A stretch of 64,000 bases of DNA from Climacium dendroides. Taxonomy: Eukaryota > Streptophyta > Bryopsida > Hypnales > Climaciaceae. A model generated the notes under the pieces. That model had not been told where the DNA came from, made no database searches, and saw nothing but the letters and a program-made list of their open reading frames with translations. The stretch is taken from assembly GCA_950106755.1 (NCBI GenBank), contig OX467091.1, positions 27,173,538 to 27,237,537 of the forward strand, written 5' to 3'. Positions 1 to 11,557 of the stretch are shown here, piece by piece. Positions within the stretch are counted from its first letter, which is position 1. Every line of letters begins with the position of its first letter. A program made the position numbers and the translations under genes.

Positions 1-89
1 AGGGAAGAGCTACTTTTTAGTTGAAGTAGAGCTGCCTTTGGCACAAAGGGATGATGCAGGCAGTGTGAGATAAGATAAAGACCTCATGC

Positions 90-310
90 TTGCTTGCGGG
101 CAAGGAGACCCTTCGCCAATCCATTGCGTTTCTTGCACGAATTTATTGTATGTTCACACCAGACACTGGAGTCGGAAGTACGGAGACAACTGGGCAGGAA
201 TCGTTAACCGTAGTATGGACTGAGGTAAACTGCAGCTGTCTGAGTTCACTCGTGTCACGAACTTTGGCTTTCTTATTGTCAAAAGTATCTCTTAGTTTTC
301 ATGTAGGAGT
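90..310. repeat. Diverged copy of the RPL9 upstream flank
   Basis: Two blocks match sequence upstream of the RPL9 gene. Positions 104-177 resemble 6339-6388 (both contain GAATTTATTGTATGTTCACA-like sequence and CACTGGAGTCGGAA). Positions 185-310 resemble 6919-7060 (shared ACTTTGGCTTTCTTATTGT). Here the blocks are adjacent, whereas near RPL9 they are separated by about 530 bp. This looks like an old duplication of the RPL9 promoter-side flank without the gene. The 80-codon frame across it has no recognisable protein character. Confidence 0.6.
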
Positions 311-330
311 CAGTTGGTCCCTCGCTTCAT

Positions 331-709
331 GAATTCACCATCACTGGGTGTCCGGAAATTAATTTGCTTAAAATACGAATGAAACTGGATTCGGAAGCAT
401 GAAGTTCACAATGAGATTTGTGCATGATTTGGCCACACAGAAATCCAAAATACATGATTGGACAAAGGTGCTTGCCATATGCACGTGCGTTGTCACGACA
501 GAAATGGACTTACAATGGAAACGAAATGTGGTGTTGAGAACGAAATTGCTTTACTTCAACATTTGGGGGTAAGAAGTTTGGTTACAAAATATGATCGTAG
601 AAGCAAAGTCCATCGTGCAACACCTCAGTCTGCCCTTCAAAGAATTTTGCATAATGTAGAATAGGATTGACGTTTTTCGTCTAGCTTAGTTAACGTTCCA
701 TTCCTTGTG
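331..709. other. Intergenic, no gene recognised
   Basis: A 68-codon frame opens at 458 on the plus strand (starting MDKGACHMHV), but it matches no family I know and its composition is like its surroundings. I see nothing else. Confidence 0.5.
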
Positions 710-899
710 CAATTGCAATGAAGTATGGTGATGAATGAAACTGAGTACAAATTTGAAACGTTTTTATTCAAACGACCATACCACAAGCATCAATGGACAA
801 AGTTCAATTGCAATGAAGTATGGTGATGAATGAAACTGAGTACAAATTTGAAACGTTTTTATTCAAACGACCATACCACAAGCATCAATGGACAAAGTT
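710..899. repeat. Perfect 95-bp tandem duplication
   Basis: Two identical 95-bp units abut, at 710-804 and 805-899, each starting CAATTGCAATGAAG. The lack of any difference suggests a very recent duplication or an assembly duplication. Confidence 0.9.
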
Positions 900-1876
900 C
901 AAAAGTAGATTTATGAAAGTTGTAGTGTACAACATATAAAATGTTAATGAAAGTTTGAAGAAAAAATTAGTTGTGATTTGGAAGAAAAGCAATTCCTAAA
1001 TAAGCCATGTCTAAAACTCAGTTTTCAATATGATTCGGAATCACTTTGCAATCACTTTATCCTTTGTCAACTTTTTTTGAAACTCTAAAAAATATTTTTG
1101 TCAATTTTTTTTGAAATTCTAAAAAACCTTATTGTGCATTGGCATTGGTATACATCATAAAAATTGAAGGAAATTGACATTTATAGAATTAAAAATGTGT
1201 TTGACAGATATGCAATTGATGTTTGTTTTTACAATATTAAATTTTTTTGAATTGAATTGAAAGTATAGGATAGCATTAGCCATTGTAGAGAGAGTATAGG
1301 TTGCAATATAGACCATTGTTGTATTTTCATGCCCTCGTATTTGAAATATTTGTTAAATTGAACAATGCATTCAATTTATATTTCATAGAAGTACAATGTG
1401 TTTTTATATTCAATTTCTTTATCCACAGACTAGAATTCATAATGCATATAATTGATCCAACAAATTAAAATAGTATATATATTATTAGTGTCAATATCAT
1501 CAAAAAGTTAAAAAGTGCCAAAAATTATAATGACCTTCAAAAAATGATATTGCATAGGGAGATTTCTAGATAAATAAAAATATATTAGAGGATTTTATCA
1601 CTTCTTTAATTATGAACTATTGAAAGTCCAAAAATAGTTAAATATGGAATTTTTTATTCTCATCCAAATGTGTAAAGTTGAAGGAGCCTAATTATGAGTT
1701 TTTAGGATTCTTGGTCATGAAAATGGATGTAATAAATCTAGAAATTGACACCCATATAGGTAGTTTAAAATGTATTTATAGAAAAACCATTGTAATATAT
1801 ACAAAAGATAATTTGACAAATAACAAACTTAAACTAATATGCACATTTGTCCTTTTCAATTGACCTTATAAAGAAC
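900..1876. other. AT-rich intergenic DNA
   Basis: AT-rich, with only short frames on either strand. I see no gene, RNA or element end here. Confidence 0.6.
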
Positions 1877-2023
1877 TTCTAACTTATTTGTCAATGGCTG
1901 GATTGAAGCTCCAACTTTGATCTTTAAGGATCCTAAATGGATGCTTGGATTTTAAAGGACCAACTTGCAACTACAAGACTCAACCTATGTGGAGGGCTCA
2001 AGAGTAGCAGTGGTCAATGTGGA
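1877..2023 (+). repeat. Dispersed repeat, copy 1
   Basis: This segment matches 3247-3375 in the same orientation, sharing GGATTGAAGCTCCAACT, GGATTTTAAAGG and AGACTCAA. Copies are roughly 75-80% alike by eye. The second copy sits directly upstream of the RPL9 pseudogene fragment. Confidence 0.7.
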
Positions 2024-3246
2024 GAACCATTTTTGGTATTTAGCATTTGCTTTTCGGTCCTTTGTCTTCATAAAACATGTAAAATTTATAGCAAAATTTA
2101 TAGTATTTTGAATTAGAATTCGTGATTGTAAGAATATTTTCAGTCCCTTGAGGCACCTAAGGATTAAAGAAACATAATATCAAAAGAACAAGAACTATCA
2201 AGAATTATTGATTACATGATGTACTCCTCAAGTGAGGTTTTGTAACTCTTTGCTTTTTATAATTTGTATGTGTAACTTTGTAGTTAGAAACAAAGCCTTT
2301 AGAAGGAGGCGGTGTATATATAAGATTTCAAGATAACATTGTTGCAATCCAACTACTATGCAATATTGATGTAGTACTGATATCGTACACGGACAATATA
2401 AAAAATTAATATTTTTGAAGTATTACAACTTGAAGATTTGTTGTTTGATTTAATAAGATGATAACAATATTACAACAATACTACTAATTAAAAATTATCT
2501 TGAAATTATAATGCAAATGTACGATTTAGAGTAAGAAAATTATATTTGAATGGTACTTCATAAGTATTGCAACAATGCAAGGTTTTTTCCCTAGAGGTCC
2601 TTCCAACAAAAAAGTTGGCATTCACCTTCATCAAAGCCTATTAGGTCCTTCATTATATGAAAGTTTTGTTTAACTTCAATTAAGAAAATAAAACTTTTTT
2701 ATTGTGCCTCTTGATCTGTTTAACAAATTCTAGAAAATTAATGTAGATTGTTGCAATTGTCAATTATACATGTAAAAATTCTATTTCATAGAATTATAGG
2801 GCTTTTTTTTAATTTCTATTTTCAAAATAATGTTGTAACTTAAATTTCAAATATGTATTTTTCATTTTTATGTATGGTTTTGCTAACAAACTCAAATTAC
2901 TAATGTAATGTAATAATGCTGTAAATGACATATTTTGCAATATACATTATACATTAGAATAGAAAACTAATTCTTTTTCATCTATAAACATTAATAAATT
3001 ATTGATCACAATAAAGCCTTTTCTCATACACTAAATTGTCAATGTCCATTTCTTTAATTATATAAAGACCAAATTTAGTGTAATGTGGGTAATTTGATTT
3101 TAAAATCAACCAAAGGGTGTTTTAGATGTGAATAATTAAAAATACATTTAAAAATTAGTATATTCATTTTTCATTTTCAATTGCACCTTAACAAAGGAAC
3201 AATTTAGGTACTCATTTCACAAACTAACCTGGCAAGTAAATAAGAC
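2024..3246. other. AT-rich intergenic DNA
   Basis: Low-GC sequence without a plausible coding frame or recognisable element ends. Confidence 0.6.
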
Positions 3247-3375
3247 CACTTCTAACTTACCTATTGATGGATGGATTGAAGCTCCAACTAAGCCTTTAAG
3301 GACCCTAGGATTTTAAAGGGCCAAGCCACAATTGTGAGACTCAATCTATATGGGGGGTAAAGAATAGTGGTAACA
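3247..3375 (+). repeat. Dispersed repeat, copy 2
   Basis: Second copy of the repeat at 1877-2023. It ends just before the duplicated leader of the RPL9 pseudogene. Confidence 0.7.
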
Positions 3376-3389
3376 AACAAAGGAAGCCT

Positions 3390-3690
3390 TCTTTGCTTTC
3401 TAATATATGTCATGCTGCTACTTCCATCACCCTCCACCTTCTTTGCTTTCCAACATAGGTTGTGCTGCTACTTCCATCACCCTTCACACGCTCACTTGCC
3501 TATTGGTTCAACAAGCAACACAAGGACCATCATGGTGGCAAGATTATGGACCTATCCAAAGATGTAAAGGTGGAAATCAAGGCCAAGCAAATTAGGAGTA
3601 CTACTCCCTATGGTGTGCCCATTGCAACTTGGAGTACCTTAACCCAAATTCCAACTCCAAGAAGAAGGCCCCAATACTATTGAACCATTC
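3390..3690 (+). pseudogene. RPL9 pseudogene fragment (exon 1 with leader)
   Basis: A decayed copy of RPL9 on the strand opposite to the working gene. Positions 3544-3640 read [18 protein letters not shown], which aligns with residues 10-27 of the intact protein. Beyond that the match to the LNLDFQL region continues only with frameshifts and is lost after about 3690. Upstream, the leader of RPL9 is also recognisable and is partly duplicated: a ~52-bp block containing TGCTGCTACTTCCATCACCC occurs at about 3413 and 3464. Because it ends inside exon 1, absence of introns cannot be tested, so either retrocopy or genomic duplication is possible. It cannot encode a functional L9. Confidence 0.8.
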
Positions 3691-4069
3691 AAATATTCCA
3701 ATGCAAATAGAAATATATATCTCTCATACAAAAGGTCAAGAAGTTAGCAACTTCTTGCTACAGCTATTGAGCACTTCCAAAACTAGGTGACATACAAGGG
3801 AGGTAACTATGTGACCACTTTCTTAACCTTGTATTTCAAATATTTGTATTGTTGTCCAAACAACAATACCACAATAGGAATGAGGAAATTTTCAAAAGTG
3901 ATATTGAATTGCTCCAATTGTATGAGCTCTCTACAACTCAAAAACAATACAGAACTGCAAAAGTTCATGAAACAGACCAAAAGTTTACAAATAACAAATA
4001 TGGAATTGCTAAAAAAAGCAAGCCTATCCCCCAAAGCAAGCCTATCCCCATCCCCCCACTAGTCAATTT
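3691..4069. other. AT-rich DNA after the RPL9 pseudogene
   Basis: Frames of 75-91 codons exist on both strands but are low-complexity. It could be highly diverged pseudogene sequence; I cannot align it with RPL9 exons 2 or 3. Confidence 0.4.
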
Positions 4070-4335
4070 CAATACAACTAATGTGTCCTGTATTGTTGCC
4101 ACAATCAAATCAAAACAAAAGTAAAAATAATTTTCTAATTTTTTAGAAATAAAAACAACTCAAAAATGCATAACTTTCTCACCATAAGTCGGAATGCCAA
4201 GTCGGAATGGTGCACCCCTCCTCGCTGAGGGCTTTCCGACGGTAACAAAGCAAACGACCAGGGGACGCACAGTCAGGAGATCTCAACGTGACAAACAAAA
4301 CAAAACAAGCAAACAAAACAAACAGCAAGGTATAG
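4070..4335 (+). repeat. ~260-bp dispersed repeat, copy 1
   Basis: Matches 6475-6730 in the same orientation. Shared blocks include AATTTTCTAATTTTTTAG, GGTGCACCCCTCCTCGC, ACCAGGGGACG and a CAAACAAAA-rich tail. One copy flanks the RPL9 pseudogene and the other lies upstream of the RPL9 gene. No coding potential; a short nonautonomous element is plausible. Confidence 0.75.
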
Positions 4336-4410
4336 ATTTTGATGAAATTCCATTCAAGTTCCGTCCCATCCTTGGTTTTCTCTGCTCGAGCCCTGCTGGC
4401 CGGCCTAACG

Positions 4411-4501
4411 AATATCCCTAATAAATTCAGAGATAGAAGCAAAAATCGTAGAAGAGATTCAACCGAACATCGCTAATAAATTCAGAGATAGAAGCAAAAA
4501 C
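4411..4501. repeat. Short direct repeat, 55-bp period
   Basis: A ~36-bp block containing CTAATAAATTCAGAGATAGA occurs at 4411-4445 and again at 4466-4501. Confidence 0.8.
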
Positions 4502-4964
4502 CATATAATGTTTCGGTATCATCCAAAGATTTACACCTCATAAATTCAAGTTCCAAGGGAATAGAAATCTCATCACAAAACCATCGATGAATTGAAAGAT
4601 GTAGTTTAGTCACCTAAACGAGGTAAGTCAATGTAAGACTAATAAGAGCCCCAAACTCGTAACTGGCTAGCAACCAGAAAAGAAAAGAAAAAAATTCATG
4701 AGACAAGACCTAAGTTTTCGGATAGCATAAGAAACGTCCCAAGGCTCAACAAAAAGGAGCTCCAAAACCCCAAAATGGGCATTTCGACTTCATTGATTCA
4801 GATTCAAATGGACTCTACCGATTACACTCCAGAAGCTCAACAACAGCTGCAAATACAACCAGTGGCGACACCCAAGTCCCCAGACTCTCGAACACGACAT
4901 CATTCGCCAAACCGGTCTCCACTTGTATAGAGAACAAGAGTTGCACGCGAGAAGTTGCGCCGTT
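4502..4964. other. Region 3' of RPL9
   Basis: Downstream of the RPL9 stop on the minus strand; it should hold the 3' untranslated region. I found no AATAAA signal on the minus strand here and no further gene. Confidence 0.4.
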
Positions 4965-6193
4965 TCAATCGGTATCAATGGTTCCCTTGTCACTCACGTA
5001 AATGCCATCCAAAAACTTCCTGATGTCTTTCTTCTTCACATGGCATTTCTGGAAAAACAAACACTACCAGTATCAAACACCTAAATGCCATTCACATCAT
5101 ATTCAAAAAGTGCATCACTCTAGCTCATATCACCACAACTGCAGAAATCGCGCTCTCCTCACCCTCACCTCTCGACGCAACACGCAACACGCAACACCAA
5201 CCACATCATTCACGCCCAACCAAACCCGAATCAGGATAACACCACGGATCCACATACCTGGTTGATGAGGGCGCAAGATCTAGATACGAGCTCGATGTCG
5301 TTTCCATCCAAAACCAGCTCGTCCTTGACCTTCTCCGACCGGGTCACGGTCACACCCGGCAACATCTCCACTCTGCGCACCTGCACAATCCAGGCCAAAC
5401 ACATTCAGACTCCTTCCGGATCAAGGACGAGGAACTACACACACCATGACACCAATCCCCGGACCAAGCGAAGGCAGGGCTGCGAACTCCTCGCTTGACA
5501 GGTCACAGATAGTCATTGAGACCAGTCCACGACCGGGCCTAACACCAGAGCCTTCGAAAAAGACCAAAGGTAGGGGTGATCCACCCATGGGGTAACCCAG
5601 CTCCGTACAGTTGAAATAAAACGACGCACCTACACCGTCTCCCTATCCTCCGCCGGTGGAAATTCCAGTAGTTACAACAGAAAATTGAAATCCAGCGAGC
5701 AAAAGAACCAATCGGAAATTAGACATCTCATGAGACGAAATGAGCATCAATCACGCGGTGGCCCGATCCGGCCCCGAAACCCTAAGACCCGAAGGGGACC
5801 CCGAGCGAAAGCGAAACGAAAGTGACGTACCTTCTTCTCGCCCAAGAAGTTCCTGATCTCGATGTTGTCCTTGTCGGAGCCAATGCTGGCGTTGATGGGG
5901 AAATGCGCGTACACGAACCTCATCTTGTACCGGTAGCCCTTGGTGACGCCGGTGATGAGGTTGTTCACGTGGCTGATGGCGGTGCGAATGGCGGCCATCG
6001 TCTTGCGGGTGCCGAACCAGGCATCGACCTGCAGCTTGCGGCCTTCCTCTTGCAGCTGGAAGTCGAGGTTGAGGTGCTTGAAATTGCGAGTGAGCACGCC
6101 CCGGGGGCCAGTAACCCTAATCTGCTTGGCCTTGATTTCCACCTTCACGCCCTCGGGCAGGTCCATGGTCTTCGTCGCCAAGATGGTCTTCAT
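4965..6193 (-). CDS. RPL9: 60S ribosomal protein L9 (uL6), three exons
   Basis: Component of the large subunit of cytosolic ribosomes. Exon 1 is complement(5831..6193), 121 codons beginning [10 protein letters not shown]. Exon 2 is complement(5258..5380), 41 codons containing [18 protein letters not shown]. Exon 3 is complement(4965..5048), 27 codons with [19 protein letters not shown] and a TGA stop. Both introns have GT-AG ends and fall between codons. The predicted protein is 189 residues, close to the family's usual length, and the core block [14 protein letters not shown] is intact. I chose the start at 6193 because the family begins MKTI. An in-frame ATG at 6259 would add 22 arginine/proline-rich residues that do not resemble L9. 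The coding part is GC-rich at third positions, unlike the AT-rich surroundings, as expected for a highly expressed gene. It is the only intact host gene seen here. Confidence 0.95.
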
Positions 6194-6388
6194 GGCTGCC
6201 GGACGCACGAGCGTGCATGCGGAGGGCGATAGAGGAGGCAGTCGCAGCGATGGCCGCACCGCAGATGCTCGAAAGAGCGAGCACCCGTTTGTAGAAGGGG
6301 ACTAGGAACTCGAGGAACCTCGAAACCCTAAATCCAAAGGAGACCCTTCTGAACGAATTTATTGTATGTTCACACCAGTCACTGGAGT
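6194..6388 (-). promoter_or_regulatory. RPL9 leader and proximal promoter region
   Basis: Between the RPL9 start and the point where homology to 104-177 ends. The first ~120 bp is GC-rich and is partly preserved in the pseudogene at 3390-3540, which suggests it belongs to the transcribed leader. No clear TATA box is seen; a long T-run follows at 6404-6420. Confidence 0.45.
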
Positions 6389-6918
6389 CGGAATCAGCGT
6401 TGATTTTTTTTTTTTTTTTTTTCATTTTTTTTTCATTTTTAATGAAGCGCCAAAGTGGCGATAGAAAATATTACTAGTGTGCCATGTGTCGTTGCCACAG
6501 TCAAAACAAAAGTAAAAGTAATTTTCTAATTTTTTAGTTCATAAAAACTTCAAAATTCAATAACTTTCACACTGTAGGTCCAAACGTCACAAAATCAAGC
6601 TGGTGCACCCCTCCTCGCCAAGGGCTTTCTGATGGTACCAAGCATGCAACCAGGGGACGTACCGTCTGGGAGATCTCAGCATGACAAACAAACAAAATAA
6701 AACAAACAAACAAATTTAAGGTATAGTATAATATTATAGTGGTGCCCCAAATTTCAACATCCATCCATATCTAGAATTTTATTTTCATCCACAATTTGGC
6801 AATTTCATCCTCGATTTTTTTTTAATTTAAACAAAAAAAACTTTATGATTTTTTATTTTTTTAGCTAATTTTTTTTGGTGCAATGTGCCACCATAAAGCA
6901 AAAAAGAAATGGTCAAAA
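6389..6918. mobile_element. ~530-bp insertion in the RPL9 upstream flank
   Basis: In the duplicated flank at 90-310 the sequences bordering this segment are directly joined (GTCGGAAG followed by TACGGAGACAA). This 530-bp block therefore looks inserted here or deleted there. It begins with a T-rich run and contains dispersed-repeat copy 2 (6475-6730). No clear terminal repeat or target duplication was found. Confidence 0.5.
6475..6730 (+). repeat. ~260-bp dispersed repeat, copy 2
   Basis: Second copy of the repeat at 4070-4335, sharing GGTGCACCCCTCCTCGCC and the CAAACAAA tail. Confidence 0.75.
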
Positions 6919-7060
6919 GTACATAGACAATTGGGCTAGGAATTGTAGATGGTAAATTAGCTGAGCATGGACTAAGAGATGAATTGCAATTGTCGAAGTT
7001 CACTTGTGTCACAAACTTTGGCTTTCTTATTGTTAAAAGTATTTCTTAATTTTCACCAAC
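6919..7060. repeat. RPL9 distal flank, paralogous to 185-310
   Basis: Aligns with 185-310 (shared GTTCACT-GTGTCAC and ACTTTGGCTTTCTTATTGT). Together with 6339-6388 it defines the duplicated flank of RPL9. Confidence 0.6.
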
Positions 7061-7257
7061 AGCTTGAGAAAAAACAAGACAAAATTGCCTAAAGAAAGAG
7101 ACTAAGTTAACATTTCCTTGAGTAATTGGGCAATTATACTCAAAGTAAAAGACATTGGTAACATTGGACCTTGGGTAAAAATTGTTTAACTCTAGGTTAC
7201 CTAAGCAGCTAGAATCCATCCACTTAAAATCAAATAGGGCTTGCTATAGTGTCAGAT

Positions 7258-8061
7258 CTACGATTTGGGGAAAATCAAAAATGGATTATGGTTTACGGTG
7301 GCGTTGTACAACAATTGGAGCCAATGTGGACCTATAGCAAACAAAAATGGAAACAGACGAAGGCCAAATTTTGGAAAAAGACAAAAACAAGACTTAGCAA
7401 TTGGAATGGAAATTATAAAAATGACTAGGAAGAGCCAATGCGTGGCCATTGGCCTTTAGATCCTTGTAGAGGGGACTTTGACATTCAAGGTTACAGTCTT
7501 GAAGCTTTATTTCTGCACAATGATGGCAATGGCAATTGCTGGGAGAGCTTGGGCAGTCTGAGGCACGGATTGAGGTTGTGCAAACCATTTGTAGGGAATC
7601 CAAAGGTGGTTTTGTACATTTTTTAGGGAGCATCAGGAAGAAAAGTGGCAAGTGGGGAAGAAGCCATTATTTTTGGAATTGCAGGGAAAAGGTGGATTGG
7701 GAGGATTTCCTTGCAAGTGTGTTGGCACCAGCGCACTACTTCCACTTATGCCCTCCTCGAAGCAAGTTGGTACTAGCGTCGTTGATTTGGTACAAGATGA
7801 CTACTACATAGTGGTCAGGATGTGCTATAAAAGAAGAGGTGGCCAAGGTGTAGAATCAATTGTTTCACTAGACTTTGGAAAAAGGTGCTTCGAAGGCCAC
7901 TCTCTAGAAAAGTTCCAAGAGGATTTTTTCCCTTTCGTTGCCATAATCAAAGCGACACCATCAATGGTATAGCCAACCTTATATACAGAGCTGATGATAC
8001 TTGTATAGGAGGCAAATTGCAAGGTTGTTGGGTTGTAGGAACAATATTCTGAAGGAAATCT
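7258..8061 (+). pseudogene. Unrecognised gene remnant, left part
   Basis: Overlapping frames at 7438-7626, 7536-7811 and 7652-7972 suggest one decayed coding region with frameshifts, with pieces such as WGRSHYFWNCREKVDWEDFL. I do not recognise the family. The CACTA element at 8065 interrupts the tract, which may resume at 13318. Other alternatives are an old retroelement ORF or chance frames. Confidence 0.3.
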
Positions 8062-8424
8062 AAGCACTACAAGGAGAATTGTGGTCGAATTGACAAGAAG
8101 ATGACAAAATTTTGTCAATTCCTTTGTCAATTAGGAGGGGTTGATTCAAGTCAATTTGGACACCTATTTGATAAGATTTTATAACTCCATTGACATAATT
8201 TTGTCAATCATTGACAGAATTCTGTCAATTTGACTGTCAATTCGGACATTCTATAACTTCAAAATTTTCAATTACACATAGGGGTCTGACTACTTAGAGG
8301 CTATCACGTGGCATACGCCATGTCAAAATTAAATATAGAAAATTATTGAATAAGCACACCCACCCACATAGCACAGTCACCTCAACAAACAGCCCACATA
8401 GCACAACCACCTAAACAAATAACA

Positions 8425-9163
8425 ACTCTATAAGGCCACCTAAGCAAATACAACAAGTGATCCAGCCATTTAAGCACCCAACAAGTACCAACTTACACAT
8501 GTTAAAGAACATGAGTGTTGGCTAATATATACAAGGCAGTAAAATATTTATCAATACATATGGGATAAGTGTGTCAGGGGAGGAGGAGGAGAACCAAGTG
8601 AATTCTGAAATTGTTTAAAAACTAAATTTTCAAACCGGATTTAGGCATAGTAAATTAATTTTTTTCAAAAAACTTTTAACTAAGATTAGTTGGAAAATTA
8701 AATGAAGTTCCACCTCCAAAAATCCGTTTGAGATTTCAGGTCTCCAATAAAACATTATAGACAAATTTCAGACCGGGTGTTTGAAGTGAATTTCAAACTT
8801 TTCAAACATCCGGTCTAGAATTTATTCATAACTTTGTATTGGAGACTTGAAATCTCAAACGGATTTTTGGAGGTGAAACTTCATTTGATTTTCCAACTAA
8901 TTTTAGTTAAAAGTTTTTTGAAAAAATTAATTTACTATGCCTAAATCCGGTCTGAAAATCTAGTTTTTAAACAATTTTGGAATTCACTTGGTTCTCCTCC
9001 TCTCCTAATACGCTTATCCCATATATACTGGTAAATGTTCTACTGCCTTGTATATATTAGCCAACACTCGTATTCTTGACAAGTGAGTGTTGGTACTTAT
9101 TGGGTGCTTAAATGACTTGATCACTAGTTGTATTTGCTTAGGTGGCACTCTATGGTTTGTTGT
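8425..9163. repeat. Large inverted repeat (hairpin), arms ~355 bp
   Basis: Sequence from about 8425 to 8785 reappears in reverse complement from about 8801 to 9163 around a ~15-bp loop near 8793. Paired blocks include AAATCCGTTTGAGATTTCA with its complement at about 8850, and CACTTGGTTCTCCTCC at 8985 with its partner at 8588. Arms look ~90% complementary. Either a foldback element or an internal inverted duplication; transcription would give a long double-stranded RNA. Confidence 0.9.
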
Positions 9164-9255
9164 TTTACTAAAGTTTTGAATTCTTTGGATTTTGTGAATT
9201 CTATTGATAAAGATTTTGATAAATAATCAACAAGAAGTCACTACAACAATGACAA

Positions 9256-9381
9256 TATTTTATGACTGCAGAATTATGGCTGAGGATGACTGGCGAGTGT
9301 TTTATGACTGCAGAATTATGACTGAGGATGACTGGCGAGTGTTTTATGACTGCAGAATTATGACTGAGGATGACTAGCGAC
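9256..9381. repeat. 42-bp tandem repeats, three units
   Basis: The phrase TATGACTGCAGAATTATG recurs at 9261, 9303 and 9345. These are left subterminal repeats of the inner CACTA element. Confidence 0.9.
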
Positions 9382-9654
9382 TACTTGCAGTCATATTCTT
9401 GAAGGCCAACACTTTGAGGAGAAATATGACTATAAAATATGACTACTAGTCATTTTTACGCCTTGTACTTCACAAGTGTATACTATACGGCCATTAGGAA
9501 TACCAAAGTACTTCATAAAGAACATAGGGAACATGTTTGGGAACGTTGAGTCATATTATCAATTATATTTTCATAGTAGTGAATTTTTTTTTGGGCAATT
9601 CAAGAAAAATACGGGCAATTCTAAAAAAAATATAAATAAGCCATCATTTAAAAT

Positions 9655-9800
9655 TTTGAAATCCTAGTCACCTACTTTTTCGGATTTTGAATCCTAATCA
9701 CCACTTTTTTAGTGTTTTGAGACCCTAGCCATTATTTTTTTAGGGTTTTAGAACCCTAGCCGCCACTTTTTAGGGTTTTGAAACTCTAGCCGTCACTTCT
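9655..9800. repeat. Degenerate tandem repeat with TTTAGGGTTTTGAAA units
   Basis: About four ~40-bp units of the form CCTAGCCGCCACTTTTTTAGGG-TTTTGA, diverged from one another, inside the inner CACTA element. Confidence 0.6.
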
Positions 9801-9937
9801 TGTGGTTCTTCTTCCTTACCTTCTATTGTCTCTTAGCTCTTATTTGTTGTTGCTTTTTGTTGCATCTTAATTCTTGTTTCTTGTTGCTCTTTATTTCATG
9901 TTTCTTGCTTCTTATTGTTGCATCTAAATTCTTTTTT

Positions 9938-11550
9938 TGTCAGGAGCGAAGCAAATAGATTTTATTTATTTCAAATAGAATTTGAAGTAAGAAAATCCAT
10001 TCTTAGTATATTTTCTTTATTCTGTGGGGTAGAAATAGAGAAATTATTAGAGTTATGGATTAGCAAATTGTAGAGGTTCTTAATTGAGGTAAAATGGTTA
10101 AGGAGGAAATTTGCACTTTCCGTCCTAACCGGAAACCGGAGCCTGGAGAGTTGTCCAAAAAGTATTTTCAAAGACTTTTTGTAGTATCAGAACTAGATCC
10201 GGAATCAATCCGGAACTATTCCGAACTAACGGATCTTGTATCCGGAAATGTCTAGGATCCGGATGAAGATCCAGATAGAATCGAGAATCCGGAAAATAAT
10301 TCGGAACAGAAGTCTCATACCAGGCGGCAACGAAGACGACTCCGGCTGGAAGCGGAAAGGGCGGATCCGGAACGAGTAGATCCAGAACGGACAATTCCGG
10401 AATGGATCCGGAATTTTAGGGATTTTTGGAAATTTCGAAAATTCCGGAATTTTAGGAAGTTCCGGATTTATAGGAACTAGCGCTGATCTTTCCGGATATC
10501 TCGGAGGTGATAAGTGATTGATTACCTGGATTTCCGGGTTTTCTTTTCAGGCTTTTAGGTGTTGACTTTAGATTTTCAATTAGTATTTAATGGCAAGCAA
10601 GGTAGTTGTCCGCCATTCCCCTCTCCATTCAATTCTAATTCAATCCTAGCACTTTTACGTATGTTATTTCAATTTCTTTCTTAAATCTAAGTCAGCTGAG
10701 GTACCACCATCTGCACTTTGCTTACAGAGTTCTAGCTATTGAGTGTGTTTGTTGTGTATCTGAGTACTGGAGCAAGAGAGAGAGAGGTGAGGAGGAATCC
10801 GGGTCTTGAACGACGGATCTCTTGGATGATGGGATAGTAAGGAAGGAATGCAATCAGAGTGAGGGAGTGTGAGCGTTACGTGCCTTCAAATTGTCAGAAT
10901 GGCAATCCGGGTAGAGAAGTAGAGGTCCTTGCGAGTCCGGAACCGGGGAGGTTCTGTGCGGAGATAAGCGACCGCCAGAGGAAAGACCTCCTGCTATTCC
11001 GGAAGGTCTACCAACCTCCTGATAGCGCTATCTTTCCCTTGGAATTCCACTCCCTTGACTCTGGAAGTTCGGATCCGTCGTTGTAATAAGAGGGATGTGA
11101 GGGTTTCTTTGTGTAACTTGTTTCCGGATTGGCCAATCCGGAAGCTGTGAGAGAATACTTCTCCCTCCCCATAATACAACTATGTTGGCTACATGTGTGG
11201 TTTAGTAGATTTAGAGTATAGAGAGGATAGTTATACAAGTAGTGAGTCCCCACCCCTTTCTAGATCAAGGGCAAACCCTTTGAGGGTAAAACAGAGGCAA
11301 CAAAAACCAGTAACGGAAGAGAGACGGAACTAGGTTCTGGACGTGGTCCGGATCTTGAACGGAATCCGGAAAGTACTAAGTTTCCAGAACGAGGTGAGGA
11401 AGTAATACGAAGGAAATTGAGGGTGTAGTCACGATCCGGATACCTCTAATTCAACCGATATCATACTAAATCTCCCTAGAACGATAATTCGTGTTATCTT
11501 GCACCAATTCGTCGTTGTAAGGATACTTACGGCTAACTACGCGTATGACA
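9938..11550. mobile_element. TCCGG-rich insertion (fragment D) inside the inner CACTA element
   Basis: The segment starts TGTCAGGAGC and ends GTATGACA, i.e. 5'-TGTCA...TGACA-3' borders. It is flanked by T-runs (9932-9937 and 11551-11557) that could hide a short target duplication. It is rich in TCCGG/CCGGA, unlike the flanking T-rich DNA, and shares this with elements A, B and C. It contains GTCGTTGTAAT, matching the CTACAACGAC motif conserved in A, B and C on the other strand. No long frame. A solo LTR or small nonautonomous relative is possible. Confidence 0.5.
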
Positions 11551-11557
11551 TTTTTTT

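Noticed and set aside
5822..6232. 136-codon plus-strand frame antisense to RPL9
   Set aside because: It is the complement of the GC-rich RPL9 exon 1 and has no protein character of its own.
6193..6259. Upstream RPL9 start at 6259
   Set aside because: It would add 22 residues not found in this family, and the decayed copy preserves the region only as leader-like sequence.
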